Origin: Saccharopolyspora soli | GTDB lineage: Bacteria > Actinomycetota > Actinomycetes > Mycobacteriales > Pseudonocardiaceae | Assembly (NCBI RefSeq): GCF_022678645.1 | Contig: NZ_JALBWV010000036.1 | Location: forward strand, 23,582 to 87,581 | Direction of reading: 5' to 3' | Length of the DNA stretch: 64,000 bases | Part shown: positions 16,671 to 25,633 of the stretch, piece by piece | How positions within the stretch are numbered: the first letter of the stretch is position 1 | Layout of the letters: each line of letters begins with the position of its first letter | Translations under genes and position numbers: made by a program | The notes under the pieces: generated by a model | The model's database searches: none | Told to the model about the DNA's origin: nothing | The model's input: the letters and a program-made list of their open reading frames with translations, nothing else

Positions 16671-17471
16671 TCACGGCAGGTCCAGATCGACTACCACTGG
16701 GGCGTGGTCGGAGGTGCCCTTGCCCTTGCGGGCCTCGCGGTCGACGTAGGAGTCGGTCACCGCCGTGCTGAACTGCTCGTTGCCGTAGACCAGATCGATG
16801 CGCATGCCCTGGTTGTTCGGGAACCGCAGTTGCCGGTAGTCCCAGTAGGTGAACGGCACGTCGTACTTCAGGGCGCGTGGGTAGACCTCGGTGAGCCCGG
16901 TTTCCGCAAGCGCCGCAAGTGCCTTCCGCTCGTCCTCGGTGACGTGCGTGCTGTCGGCGAACGCGGTGATGTCCCAGACGTCGGCATTGGTCGGGGCGAT
17001 GTTGAAGTCGCCGAGCACCGCGAACGGCCGGGCCGCGGCCAGCTCTTCGGCGGCGGTGGCGCGCAGCGCGTCGAGCCACCGGAGCTTGTAGGCGTAGTGC
17101 GGGTGGCCGACTTCGCGGCCGTTGGGCACGTACACCGACCACACCCGGACTCCGCCGCAGGTCGCACCGATCGCCCGCGGTTCCTGCGTCTCGAACATCG
17201 CGCCGTCGGCCTGGTAGCCGGGCTCGTCGAGCAGCCCGCGGCGGACCTCGTCGATGCCGACCTTGGACAGCACGGCCACCCCGTTCCAGCGGCCGGTGCC
17301 GTGCGCGGCGACCTCGTAGCCGAGTTCGCCGACTTCGTCGATCGGGAAGGCGTCGGCGGCGGACTTGAGTTCCTGAACGCACAACACGTCCGGCTCGGCG
17401 GCGCCCAGCCAGTCGAGCAGCTTCGGCAACCGGGCACCAATGGAGTTGACGTTCCAGGAAGCGATCCGCAT
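16671..17471 (-). CDS. xthA: Exodeoxyribonuclease III
   Basis: A 266-aa Mg-dependent exonuclease/AP endonuclease of the EEP fold for base-excision repair. All key motifs are present: MRIASWNVNSIGARL (metal-binding Asn), VLCVQELK (catalytic Glu), AVLGDFNIAPTNADVWD (Asp/Asn) and the C-terminal TSDHAPVVVDL (Asp-His). The length is normal. The gene is convergent with the Lrp gene, 13 bp apart. It is a stand-alone housekeeping gene. Confidence 0.92.
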   Translation of the reverse strand: MRIASWNVNSIGARLPKLLDWLGAAEPDVLCVQELKSAADAFPIDEVGELGYEVAAHGTGRWNGVAVLSKVGIDEVRRGLLDEPGYQADGAMFETQEPRAIGATCGGVRVWSVYVPNGREVGHPHYAYKLRWLDALRATAAEELAAARPFAVLGDFNIAPTNADVWDITAFADSTHVTEDERKALAALAETGLTEVYPRALKYDVPFTYWDYRQLRFPNNQGMRIDLVYGNEQFSTAVTDSYVDREARKGKGTSDHAPVVVDLDLP

Positions 17472-17524
17472 ACCCGAACCCTGTCACACGCCCCTGTCAA
17501 CCGGCCGAGCCGGGCACCTGCGGT

Positions 17525-19006
17525 TCAGCGGGGCAGCCAGGCCGGGCGGCTGGCGCCGCGCGGCAGCAGGACGTGGCGGTAGGCACCCGGTGTTTCGGTC
17601 ATCCGGACCTGCTCGGTGACGCCCTGGTAGTGGCCGAGCGGGGTCTGCGCGGTGAACGTCTCCGGGTCCAGGTAGGCGTGCTCCTCGCCGGTTCCGGCGA
17701 TGGTGCGGGCGTAGTCGCGGTCGAAGATGCCCATGCTCAGGATCCACAGCGCGGCCCTGGTCAGCGAGACGTGCACGCGGTAGCTGCCGCCCTCGGTGGC
17801 GCGGCGGACGAGCGCCTGCCCGATGCCGAGCGCCAGCAGCCACGACACGATGTAGTCGTTGACCACCAGGATCGGCGGTAGCGCAGGGGTTTCGCCGTCG
17901 CCTTCGAGGTTCATCATGCCCACCACGCTGCCCGCGGACTGGTCGAAGCCGACCCACTGGGCCCACGGCCCGGTACGGCCGTTGAACGAGGCGGTTGCGT
18001 GGATGATGCCCGGCCGGGTCGCCGCGGCCTGCTCCGGCGCGAGCCCGATCGAGTCGAGGTAGCCGGGGCGGCGGTTGGCGTAGAAGACATCGGCACCGGC
18101 GAGCAGGCGCTGGATCAGCTGGGCACCGTCGGAGCGGCGTGGATCCACTGTGGACGATCGAACTCCGACGTTGGCGGTGAGGTAGGTCGTGTCGTGTTCG
18201 AGTTCCGCGGGGCGCCAGAGGTTGAGCACATCGGCGCCGTGCAGTGCCAACGCGCGACCGGCACCCGCACCGGCGATCACGTGACCCATGCCGAGGGCCC
18301 GCACCCCGTCGAGCGGAGCGGCGGCCGGGCGGAGCGGTTCAGGGACGCTGTCGCCGATCTTGGTCACCTCGATCAGCGGCAGATCGGCGAGGAAGTCGCG
18401 GTACTGGACCTCGTCGAGGATCTCCTCCGGGGTGCGCAGCACGGGCATGACCACCCCAGCGGCGGCTCCAGCTTCCTCCAGTTCGCGGGCCCGCCACCCG
18501 GCGATGGCGCGGGCCACCGCCGCACCGTCGTCGGGAACGCCGAGCAGCTTCTGGGCGCCGATCTTGATCTTCGGGTACGGGTTGAGCGGCATCACCCACC
18601 GGTCGTCGGCGGTGCGGTAGAAGGCGAAGCCGAGCGCGTTGCTCGGGTTCGCCTGGCTCGTGCCGGGATAACCGTTCAGCAGCTCCCACCGGTGGTCGTA
18701 GAACGGGCACAGCCGGTGCGGCGCGGTGCGCAGGTCCACCGCGATGTCCTGGCCGGGCCCGCCGCGCAACTGCCAGATCTTCGCCAGCACCACCGACTTG
18801 GCGGCCAGCGCGATCGCGGCGGCCGCACCCAGCCGCAGCGTGCTGGGCACCACCGGGTCGGCGCCGCGGAAGGAGATGCGTCCACCGGAATCGGCTGGGG
18901 CCAGGTCGACACCCGCCAGCAGGTCGGCGAGTTCTGCATGCGGGTCGAAGCTGTCATCGGTAGCGGGTGCCGCGATCGCCTTGCTGATCCGCTCGGTGAG
19001 GGACAC
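17525..19006 (-). CDS. CoA transferase family III, long permuted form (CaiB/BaiF)
   Basis: A 493-aa family III CoA-transferase/racemase homologue. The region usually at the N-terminus, with the catalytic Asp, lies in the middle: PLDGVRALGMGHVIAGAGAGRALALHGADVLNL (about residues 230-265), then FDQSAGSVVGMMN. The first 220 residues, such as YRTADDRWVMPLNPYPK and RTPEEILDEVQYRDFL, look like the second half of a CaiB domain. The order is therefore rearranged, as in a known subgroup of longer family members. The enzyme would move CoA between acids, but the substrate is unknown. Start at 19006. A fragment of the long hairpin repeat lies just upstream. Confidence 0.8.
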   Translation of the reverse strand: MSLTERISKAIAAPATDDSFDPHAELADLLAGVDLAPADSGGRISFRGADPVVPSTLRLGAAAAIALAAKSVVLAKIWQLRGGPGQDIAVDLRTAPHRLCPFYDHRWELLNGYPGTSQANPSNALGFAFYRTADDRWVMPLNPYPKIKIGAQKLLGVPDDGAAVARAIAGWRARELEEAGAAAGVVMPVLRTPEEILDEVQYRDFLADLPLIEVTKIGDSVPEPLRPAAAPLDGVRALGMGHVIAGAGAGRALALHGADVLNLWRPAELEHDTTYLTANVGVRSSTVDPRRSDGAQLIQRLLAGADVFYANRRPGYLDSIGLAPEQAAATRPGIIHATASFNGRTGPWAQWVGFDQSAGSVVGMMNLEGDGETPALPPILVVNDYIVSWLLALGIGQALVRRATEGGSYRVHVSLTRAALWILSMGIFDRDYARTIAGTGEEHAYLDPETFTAQTPLGHYQGVTEQVRMTETPGAYRHVLLPRGASRPAWLPR

Positions 19007-19047
19007 AGGACCTCCCTGACTGGCCGACGTCCAGGGTCATTCACCAG

Positions 19048-19082
19048 GCTAGAGACTGTTTCAGAAGTGGTTTGCGTGGCGC
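19048..19082 (-). repeat. Fragment of the long hairpin repeat
   Basis: The bases GAGACTGTTT...GTGGTTTGCGT match the outer end of copy 1 (12753-12787) and nothing else of the element remains. As in copy 1, it sits just upstream of a minus-strand start codon. Confidence 0.55.
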
Positions 19083-19113
19083 TGCGGGGCGAAGGCGTGG
19101 CTGGTGGTGCCGG

Positions 19114-19329
19114 TCAGCGGTGCACGGGTTGTTCGCCTGCGTACCGGTAGCGCCAGACGCCGTCCGCGCGGCGATCTTGCCGATCGTAGCGAGCGAAGGG
19201 GGCCGCGCCGTCGCGCTGCGACGGGAAGCTGAACTGACCGATCGGTAAGTCGCTCTCCGGTACGGGGATGATGAACGACCGGCCGTCCTCCGGACCACCG
19301 ATCAGTTCGGCGTGCACGTGCTGTTCCAT
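19114..19329 (-). CDS. Small conserved-looking hypothetical protein
   Basis: A 71-aa soluble protein without a recognised domain. It begins MEQHVHAELIGGPEDGRSF and has a C-terminal YDRQDRRADGVWRYRYAGE. The N-terminal pattern 'GGPxDG' with a following hydrophobic strand is common in small actinobacterial hypothetical proteins. ATG 19329 follows GGGAGA. Start codon, RBS and composition support a real gene. The function is unknown. Confidence 0.6.
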   Translation of the reverse strand: MEQHVHAELIGGPEDGRSFIIPVPESDLPIGQFSFPSQRDGAAPFARYDRQDRRADGVWRYRYAGEQPVHR

Positions 19330-19540
19330 GGATGGTCTCCCTGGGTCGAGCTGCGCCACCAGTGGGTTTTCTCGCCCCATGGGACCAAATTGAGCCGCCC
19401 CCGGTTCCGAACTTCACCCGATCGTCTCAATGCGACGCACGGGTGCTTCTCGATCGGGCCGGTCCGATTAGGGCGCTTCCGGTTCGGGTACACCCACCAC
19501 ATGCGCCTGACGGACCAACGACGAGCTGCGGTGATGCCGC

Positions 19541-20440
19541 GTGGCTGAGCAGTTGGAGATCGACGGGCGTCAGATCGAATTGTCCAATCCGGACAAGGTC
19601 TTCTACCCCGAGGACGGCTACCGGAAGCGGGACGTGGTCGAGTACTTCCGGAGCGTGGCGGCCGTCATGATCGCGCACACCCGGAGCAAACCGCTGACGC
19701 TGCGCCGGTTCCCGGACGGCATCGCATCCAGCGGTTTCTTTCAGAAGGAGGCGTCGGACCACTTCCCGGACTGGGTGCGGGTGGTGACCGTGCCGCAACG
19801 CGGCGAGCCGGGGGCGGTGCACCACGTCGTCGCCGACGATGCCGCGACGGTGCTGTACCTGGCCAACCTTGCCTGCCTGGAGTTCCACGTCGGCCTGTCC
19901 ACAGTGGATGATCTGGATCGGCCGATCCTGGCGGTGCTGGACCTGGATCCGCCGGACGGCGTCGAACTGGCCGAACTGCGCGCGGTGGTGGGACGGATGT
20001 GCGAGCGGTTCCGGGACGCCGGGCTGTCCCCGCGCGTGCAGGCGACCGGCGGACACGGCTTCCACATCGCCGCACCGTTGCGCGCCGAGCGGGGCTTCGA
20101 CGAGGTCCGGTCCGCCATCCGGGAGCTGGCCGAGGAGGCGGCGTGGGACGAGCCGCAGCGGCTGACCGTCGAGCAGCGCAAGGCCAAGCGGGGCGACCGG
20201 ATCTTCTTGGACACCAACCGCAACGCCTACGGCCAGACGATGATCGCGCCGTACTCGCTGCGGGCCCGACGGGGTGCCCCGGCCGCGACCCCGCTCGACC
20301 TCGACGAGGTCGCCCGCGTGACGCCGCAGTCCTACGGCCTGGCGAACATGGCGCGGCGGCTGGCGCAGAAGGACGACCCGTGGGCGGGCTTGGAGAACAC
20401 GCGGTCCGGTAGCGACTTTCCGCATCCCGGCAGCAGCTGA
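19541..20440 (+). CDS. LigD-type DNA polymerase/primase domain protein
   Basis: A 299-aa stand-alone polymerase domain (PolDom, AEP primase fold) related to the polymerase part of bacterial LigD. These enzymes fill gaps and add nucleotides in non-homologous end joining. Motif I with the metal-binding aspartates is VLDLDPP (about residues 131-137). Motif II is the His-containing TGGHGFHIAAPL, and RKAKRGDRIFLDTNRN carries motif III. The N-terminal VFYPEDGYRKRDVVEYF binds the 5' phosphate. The start is GTG at 19541. No Ku or ligase gene lies in the window, so partners must be elsewhere. Confidence 0.85.
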   Translation: MAEQLEIDGRQIELSNPDKVFYPEDGYRKRDVVEYFRSVAAVMIAHTRSKPLTLRRFPDGIASSGFFQKEASDHFPDWVRVVTVPQRGEPGAVHHVVADDAATVLYLANLACLEFHVGLSTVDDLDRPILAVLDLDPPDGVELAELRAVVGRMCERFRDAGLSPRVQATGGHGFHIAAPLRAERGFDEVRSAIRELAEEAAWDEPQRLTVEQRKAKRGDRIFLDTNRNAYGQTMIAPYSLRARRGAPAATPLDLDEVARVTPQSYGLANMARRLAQKDDPWAGLENTRSGSDFPHPGSS

Positions 20441-20498
20441 CGTGCGTGACGCGGCCTCCGCTCGGGTACGCCTGGTTAAAGCGCGAGGGGAGGGGACC

Positions 20499-20990
20499 GT
20501 GGAAGCCGAAATCACCCTCATCGTGGACGGCGCCAAGCACCGGCTCACCGTCGACACGCGCACCACCGTGCTCGACGCCCTTCGAGAGCGGTTGGGGATC
20601 ACCAGTCCGAAGAAAGGCTGCGATCACGGCCAGTGCGGCGCTTGCACCGTGCTGCTGGACGGCCGCCGGGTGAACAGCTGCTTGATGTTGGCGGCGGCCT
20701 ACGACGACGCCGACATCCGCACCGCCGACGGACTCGCCGACGGCGACCTGCACCCGTTGCAGCGGGCGTTCATCGAGCACGACGCGTTCCAATGCGGATA
20801 TTGCACGCCCGGCCAGGTGGTTTCGGCAGTGGGCGCGTTGGGCGAGATGCGCGATGGCGAGCCGAGCGCGGTCACCGACGAAGACGTCGGGTTGGCCGAC
20901 GAGATCCGCGAGCGGATGAGCGGCAACCTGTGCCGCTGCGGTGCCTACGCCAACATCGTTCCGGCGATCGTGGAGGTGGCGCAGCGATGA
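20499..20990 (+). CDS. [2Fe-2S] subunit of molybdenum aldehyde oxidoreductase (PaoA-like)
   Basis: A 163-aa electron-transfer subunit of the xanthine oxidase family. The plant-type ferredoxin cluster is CDHGQCGACTVLLDGRRVNSC and the second cluster is CGYCTPGQ...GNLCRCGAY, so all eight cysteines are present. PaoA of Escherichia coli has a Tat signal, but this protein begins MEAEITLIVDG and appears cytoplasmic. The GTG at 20499 follows GAGGGGAGG. It is the first of three genes joined by ATGA overlaps. Confidence 0.9.
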   Translation: MEAEITLIVDGAKHRLTVDTRTTVLDALRERLGITSPKKGCDHGQCGACTVLLDGRRVNSCLMLAAAYDDADIRTADGLADGDLHPLQRAFIEHDAFQCGYCTPGQVVSAVGALGEMRDGEPSAVTDEDVGLADEIRERMSGNLCRCGAYANIVPAIVEVAQR

Positions 20991-21973
20991 AACCGTTCCG
21001 GTACCAGCACGTCGCCGACGTGGACACCGCCGTCAGCACCCTCTCCGAAGCGCCCAACGCGGCGTTCCTGGCTGGCGGCACCAACCTGGTGGATCTGATG
21101 AAACTTGAGGTCGAGGTGCCGGACGTGCTGGTCGACGTCCGGCGGCTGACCTCCGACCGGATCGAACAGCACCCGGACTTCGTGCGCATCGGCGCTTCGG
21201 TCACCAACAGCACCCTGGCGGCCGACCCGGTGATCCGCGATCGGTTCCCGGTGCTGTCGCAGGCGGTCTTGGCGGGCGCGTCGGGACAGCTGCGCAACCT
21301 CGCCACCACCGGCGGGAACCTGTTGCAGCGCACCAGGTGCGTGTACTTCCAGGACGTCACCACGCCGTGCAACAAGCGAGAACCGGGCACCGGGTGCCCG
21401 GCGCGGGAAGGCTTCCACCGCGAGCACGCGATACTCGGGGCGTCCGAATCGTGCATCGCCACGCACCCCTCCGACATGGCGGTGGCGCTGGCCGCGCTCG
21501 ATGCGGTCGTCAACACCCGAGGTCCGCACGGAGACCGGGCGATTCCGCTGGTCGAGCTGCATCGGCTGCCCGGCGACGAGCCCGAGCGGGACACGATCCT
21601 GGAGCACGGTGAACTGATCACCTCGGTCGACGTCCCGTTCCTGGAGTACGGCGCGCACTCCCGCTACCGCAAAGCACGGGACCGCGCCTCGTACGCCTTC
21701 GCGCTGGTGTCGGTGGCTGCGGTGCTCGATGCCCCCGACGACACCATCCGCGACATCCGGCTGGCGTTGGGCGGGGTCGCGCACAAGCCGTGGCGCGCGA
21801 CGCGGGCGGAAGCGGCGCTGCGCGGGGTCAGCGCCTGCACGGCGGCCTTCCGCGAGGCGGCCGACGAAGAGCTCGCCGACGCCCGACCGCTGCCCGGCAA
21901 CGAGTTCAAGATCCCGTTGATGCGCAACATGATCGTCGGCATCCTCGCCGAACTGCTGGGGGTGTCGCGATGA
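20987..21973 (+). CDS. FAD subunit of molybdenum aldehyde oxidoreductase, with extra Fe-S cysteines (PaoB-like)
   Basis: A 328-aa VAO-fold FAD-binding subunit. FAD motifs are FLAGGTNLVDLMK (residues 24-36) and LRNLATTGGNLLQRTRC. An inserted loop holds cysteines at CVYF, CNKREPGTGC and ASESCIATHPSDM (about residues 117-165). This matches the [4Fe-4S] insertion known from PaoB and 4-hydroxybenzoyl-CoA reductase beta subunits. It passes electrons from the Fe-S subunit. Its ATG overlaps the upstream stop, and its own stop overlaps the next start. Confidence 0.9.
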   Translation: MKPFRYQHVADVDTAVSTLSEAPNAAFLAGGTNLVDLMKLEVEVPDVLVDVRRLTSDRIEQHPDFVRIGASVTNSTLAADPVIRDRFPVLSQAVLAGASGQLRNLATTGGNLLQRTRCVYFQDVTTPCNKREPGTGCPAREGFHREHAILGASESCIATHPSDMAVALAALDAVVNTRGPHGDRAIPLVELHRLPGDEPERDTILEHGELITSVDVPFLEYGAHSRYRKARDRASYAFALVSVAAVLDAPDDTIRDIRLALGGVAHKPWRATRAEAALRGVSACTAAFREAADEELADARPLPGNEFKIPLMRNMIVGILAELLGVSR

Positions 21974-24057
21974 CCGTCACGACCGGCCTGATCGGCGCCC
22001 CGGTCGACCGCATCGACGGTGCCGAGAAGGTGCGCGGAGCCGCGCTGTACGCTGCCGAGCACCCCTTCGACCGGCCGGTTCACCTGTACCCGCTGCAAGC
22101 CGATATCGCGCTGGGCCGGATCACCGGTATCGACACCGCGGAGGCGCTGGCCGAACCGGGTGTGGTCGGCGTGCTGACCCACGAGAACGCGCCGCGACTG
22201 GCCATCACCCAGGACGCCGAGCTGGCGATCCTGCAGTCGCCGGAGGTCGCTTTCCGCGGCCAGTTCATCGGCGGTGTGCTGGCCGAGAGCGCGGAAGTCG
22301 CGCGCCGCGCGGCGAGCCTGGTGCGGCCGAGCTACGAGCAGCACGCGCACGACGTCTCGCTGCACCCGGCCCGCCCGGACCTGGTCGAACCGGCGGAGCT
22401 CAACGGCGGCTTCCAGACCGACACCGCCGACGGCGATGTGGACGGCGCGTGGGCCGCCGCGCCGGTGCGCCTCGACGCCACGTACACGACGCCGCAGGAG
22501 CACAACAACCCGCTGGAGCCGCACGCCACCATCGCCGTGTGGTCCGATGGCGAACTCACCCTCTACGACTCCACGCAGGGCGTGCACTGGGTGCGCGACA
22601 CGATCGCGGTGCTGTTCGGCATGGACCCGCAGCGGGTCCACGTGGTCTGCCCGCACGTCGGGGGCGGCTTCGGCTCGAAGGGACTGCCGCACGCGCACGT
22701 GGTGCTGGCCGCGATGGCCGCGCAACTCGTCGTGCCGCGTCCGGTGAAGGTCGTGTTGACCAGGCAGCAGATGTTCTCGGTGGTCGGCTACCGCACCGGC
22801 ACCATCCAGCGGATCCGGCTGGGCAGCGACGCCACCGGCCGGTTGACCGCGATCAGCCACGACGTGGTCGAGCAGACCTCCCGGATCAAGGAGTTCGCCG
22901 AGCAGACCGCCGTGCCGACCCGCGTCATGTACGCCGCGCCGAACCGGCGCACCACCCACCGGCTGGTCGAACTCGACGTCCCGGTGCCGAGTTGGATGCG
23001 CGCACCCGGCGAAGCGCCGGGCATGTTCGGCCTGGAGACGGCCGTGGACGAGATGGCGATCGCCTGCGGGCTGGACCCCGTCGAGTTCCGCATCCGCAAC
23101 GAGCCGGACACCGACCCCGAGACCGGTCGGCCGTTCTCCAGCCGGAACCTGGTCGCCTGCCTGCGCGAGGGCGCCGCGCGGTTCGGCTGGTGGGAGCGGG
23201 ATCCGACGCCGCGCGCCCGGCGGGACGGGTCCTGGCTGGTGGGGACCGGGGTGGCCGCCTCGACCTATCCGGTGTTCACCATGGCGGGCTCGCGGGCCAC
23301 CATCCGGGCCCGACCGGACGGCCGGTACCGGGTGCTCATCGGCGCGGCGGACATCGGCACCGGAGCTTGGACGGCGCTCACCCAGATCGCCGCTGATGCG
23401 CTGGACGTCGGGATGGACGACGTGCTGTTGAGCATCGGCGACACCGACCTGCCGTACGCCTCCGGTGCGGGCGGCTCGACCGGGATCATGTGCTGGGGTT
23501 CGGCGATCGTGGACGCGGCCCGCCAACTGCGCACCCGACTGCCGAACGGTGAGCCGATCCCCGACGAGGGCGTCGAGGTCACCGGAGCGATCCCGGACAA
23601 CCCCTACACCGGGCAGCTCGCGATGCACAGCTTCGGCGCGCAGTTCGCCGAGGTCCGGGTGTGCGCCGACACCGGTGAGGTGCGGGTGCCGCGGCTGCTG
23701 GGGATCTTCGCGGTCGGCCGGATGATCAACGCCAAGACCGGTCGGTCGCAGCTGCTGGGCGGGATGACGATGGGGTTGTCGATGGCGCTGCACGAGCACA
23801 GCGTTGTCGACCCCCGCTTCGGGCACGTGGTCAACCACGACTTCGCGGAGTACCACATCCCGACCAACGCCGACGTCGGCAGCATCGAAGTGGACTGGAT
23901 CCAGGAGTCCGATCCGTACGTGAACCCGATGGGGGCCAAGGGAATCGGCGAACTCGGCATCGTGGGCACGGCGGCGGCGATCGCCAACGCGGCGCATCAC
24001 GCCACCGGAGTCCGGGTCCGAGACCTACCGATCACCCTGGACAAGTTCCTGACCTGA
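21970..24057 (+). CDS. Molybdopterin-binding catalytic subunit of aldehyde oxidoreductase (PaoC-like)
   Basis: A 695-aa catalytic subunit of the xanthine oxidase family. Features are the Moco-binding VGGGFGSKG, the active-site loop SWMRAPGEAPG with the arginine characteristic of PaoC/YagR proteins, and the C-terminal GAKGIGELGIVG carrying the base-catalytic glutamate. It should oxidise aldehydes to acids, broadly and probably for detoxification. PaoC enzymes use molybdopterin cytosine dinucleotide. No dedicated maturation gene (PaoD/CoxF type) is adjacent. The 3' end overlaps the convergent SGNH hydrolase gene by 33 bp. Confidence 0.9.
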   Translation: MTVTTGLIGAPVDRIDGAEKVRGAALYAAEHPFDRPVHLYPLQADIALGRITGIDTAEALAEPGVVGVLTHENAPRLAITQDAELAILQSPEVAFRGQFIGGVLAESAEVARRAASLVRPSYEQHAHDVSLHPARPDLVEPAELNGGFQTDTADGDVDGAWAAAPVRLDATYTTPQEHNNPLEPHATIAVWSDGELTLYDSTQGVHWVRDTIAVLFGMDPQRVHVVCPHVGGGFGSKGLPHAHVVLAAMAAQLVVPRPVKVVLTRQQMFSVVGYRTGTIQRIRLGSDATGRLTAISHDVVEQTSRIKEFAEQTAVPTRVMYAAPNRRTTHRLVELDVPVPSWMRAPGEAPGMFGLETAVDEMAIACGLDPVEFRIRNEPDTDPETGRPFSSRNLVACLREGAARFGWWERDPTPRARRDGSWLVGTGVAASTYPVFTMAGSRATIRARPDGRYRVLIGAADIGTGAWTALTQIAADALDVGMDDVLLSIGDTDLPYASGAGGSTGIMCWGSAIVDAARQLRTRLPNGEPIPDEGVEVTGAIPDNPYTGQLAMHSFGAQFAEVRVCADTGEVRVPRLLGIFAVGRMINAKTGRSQLLGGMTMGLSMALHEHSVVDPRFGHVVNHDFAEYHIPTNADVGSIEVDWIQESDPYVNPMGAKGIGELGIVGTAAAIANAAHHATGVRVRDLPITLDKFLT

Positions 24058-24909
24058 CGGCCCGGAACCGCGTACGCCGGAGTGGCGCCGGAAGTCCGCA
24101 GCGCTGAGCGGGGTGGGCTCGCGCCGCCGCAGCGCGTCCCGGACCAGCGTTGTGAGGGCGTACCGGGCGAGGTCGTGGCCGCGTCCGAACAGCCACGGCA
24201 GTCCTTTGGCGACCAGCCACCGGAAGTGGTCGAAACCGCTGGCCCGCGCCCCGCCGGAGCATTCCAGCGAGACCTCGCCGGGCACCGCCAGCCCGGCCGC
24301 GCCGAGCCGGTCGGCGAAGGCAGCGGCCAGCATGCGATGCCCGAGCTCGGACGGGTGCAACCGGTCGACACTCCACGCCTCCGGCCGGTACACGCCGGGC
24401 AGTCGGTCCAGATCCACGACACCGGCGGCGTGTTCCTCGGCGACCGCCGCCAAGATCCGGTTGAGCTCGCCGATCCGCCTGGTCAGCGCGTGCCGCAGCG
24501 GTCCGGGCAGCCGGAAGACCCGGCTGTGGTCGTGGTAGCGGATCGTCACGACGACCGTTCCCGCGGTGGTGAGGGCGTGCACCACGGCGTTGAGCTGCTG
24601 CCGCAACAGCGTCGCGTCGAAGTCGGAGCGCATCGTGTCGTTCATCCCGACCATCAGCACGGCGGCATCCGGCGCGGCGTGCAACGCGGCCGGGAGTTGG
24701 GTGTCGTGCACGGCTGCGACGCGTGCCCCGCTGGTCGCCAAGTTCGCCAGCCGCGCCGCCCCGAGCGCGTCGGCGAGCAACGGCGCGAATCCGCGCCACC
24801 GCCCGCCGATCACCGGGTCGCCGATGCCCACGGCGACCGAGTCGCCGAGGACCGCGAGGGTGCGTGCTCTTCGCGGACCGGGCCAGTCCGCCGTGATCGC
24901 GTCCTGCAC
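24025..24909 (-). CDS. SGNH/GDSL-type hydrolase
   Basis: A 294-aa esterase-fold protein without an obvious signal peptide. Block I is LAVLGDSVAVGIGD (catalytic Ser), block II ANLATSGAR (Gly), block III VGMNDTMR (Asn) and block V VDRLHPSELGH (Asp-His). The remaining roughly 80 C-terminal residues are Arg-rich. The substrate is unknown. Related actinobacterial proteins act on acyl or carbohydrate esters. It overlaps the end of the PaoC-like gene in antiparallel orientation, which probably limits read-through. Confidence 0.82.
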   Translation of the reverse strand: MQDAITADWPGPRRARTLAVLGDSVAVGIGDPVIGGRWRGFAPLLADALGAARLANLATSGARVAAVHDTQLPAALHAAPDAAVLMVGMNDTMRSDFDATLLRQQLNAVVHALTTAGTVVVTIRYHDHSRVFRLPGPLRHALTRRIGELNRILAAVAEEHAAGVVDLDRLPGVYRPEAWSVDRLHPSELGHRMLAAAFADRLGAAGLAVPGEVSLECSGGARASGFDHFRWLVAKGLPWLFGRGHDLARYALTTLVRDALRRREPTPLSAADFRRHSGVRGSGPSGQELVQGDR

Positions 24910-25000
24910 CCGATCATCGTGATCGCCGTTCGTCCTGCGGCGGTAAGGCCGCGGTGACCAGTCGGCGACCGCTGGGCGAAGAATCGGCGGTGTTGGGCCA

Positions 25001-25387
25001 TCAGAGGTAGTCAGCGCGGTAGGACTTGTCCGGCCAGAACGGCCATTCCTCGAACGCTCGGCATTTCCCGTTGGGATCGAACCGCAGGATCCACAGGTCT
25101 CGGTACTCCTGCGGCACCGAGCCGCCGTACCGGACTTCGACCCGCACCACCGCGGTGTCGCCGTCGACGGCCACCACGCGGCTGGTCAGCTGGAACTCCT
25201 CGTCCGGCCCGTGGCGTTCGGCCTCCCACATCCGCGCGATGGCGGACAGACCGGCGACGGGCGCCCGGTACGGGGCCTGCTGATAAGTCGCGTCCGAGGT
25301 GAAGATCTCGGCGAGCAGGTCGGTACCCGGCGCCCGCCACGCGCGCTCGTACTCCACGACCCACGCATCCACTCGCTCTCGGTCCAT
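25001..25387 (-). CDS. SnoaL-like/NTF2-fold protein
   Basis: A 128-aa protein with the cone-shaped NTF2 fold pattern. It has MDRERVDAWVVEYERAW, a FTSDATYQQAPYRAPVAGLSAI segment, and the C-terminal LWILRFDPNGKCRAFEEWPFWP, typical of nuclear transport factor 2-like hypothetical proteins. Members include isomerases and polyketide cyclases, but most have no known role. The ATG at 25387 is the first start consistent with the fold. It is not obviously linked to its neighbours. A hairpin terminator lies 130 bp upstream. Confidence 0.72.
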   Translation of the reverse strand: MDRERVDAWVVEYERAWRAPGTDLLAEIFTSDATYQQAPYRAPVAGLSAIARMWEAERHGPDEEFQLTSRVVAVDGDTAVVRVEVRYGGSVPQEYRDLWILRFDPNGKCRAFEEWPFWPDKSYRADYL

Positions 25388-25514
25388 GACCTGAAGAGTC
25401 TGGCAGCCACGAAGTGCTCGCGCAGCGAGCAACCGCCCACCAGCCTCGCTACCCGACGCTGAACCCGCCGCACCACAGCGCGAGTCGCACCCGCGTTCCT
25501 CCGATCGGTGAGGA

Positions 25515-25562
25515 GTGAAGGGCACCTTTTACCGGCATAGCTGGTAAAAGGTGGCCCTTCAC
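25515..25562. terminator. Terminator hairpin (GTGAAGGGCACC family) after the lar operon
   Basis: Arms start GTGAAGGGCACCTTTTACC and pair with GGTAAAAGGTGGCCCTTCAC, with one bulged base, around a short loop. It lies 70 bp beyond the larC stop and is the likely end of the lar transcript. Confidence 0.65.
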
Positions 25563-25633
25563 CTCGCCCTTATCGTGTGAATCGGCGGCGTTGGTTGCGG
25601 TCGCGGAGTGCGTTGCCGGTTGTCAGCCGCGGT

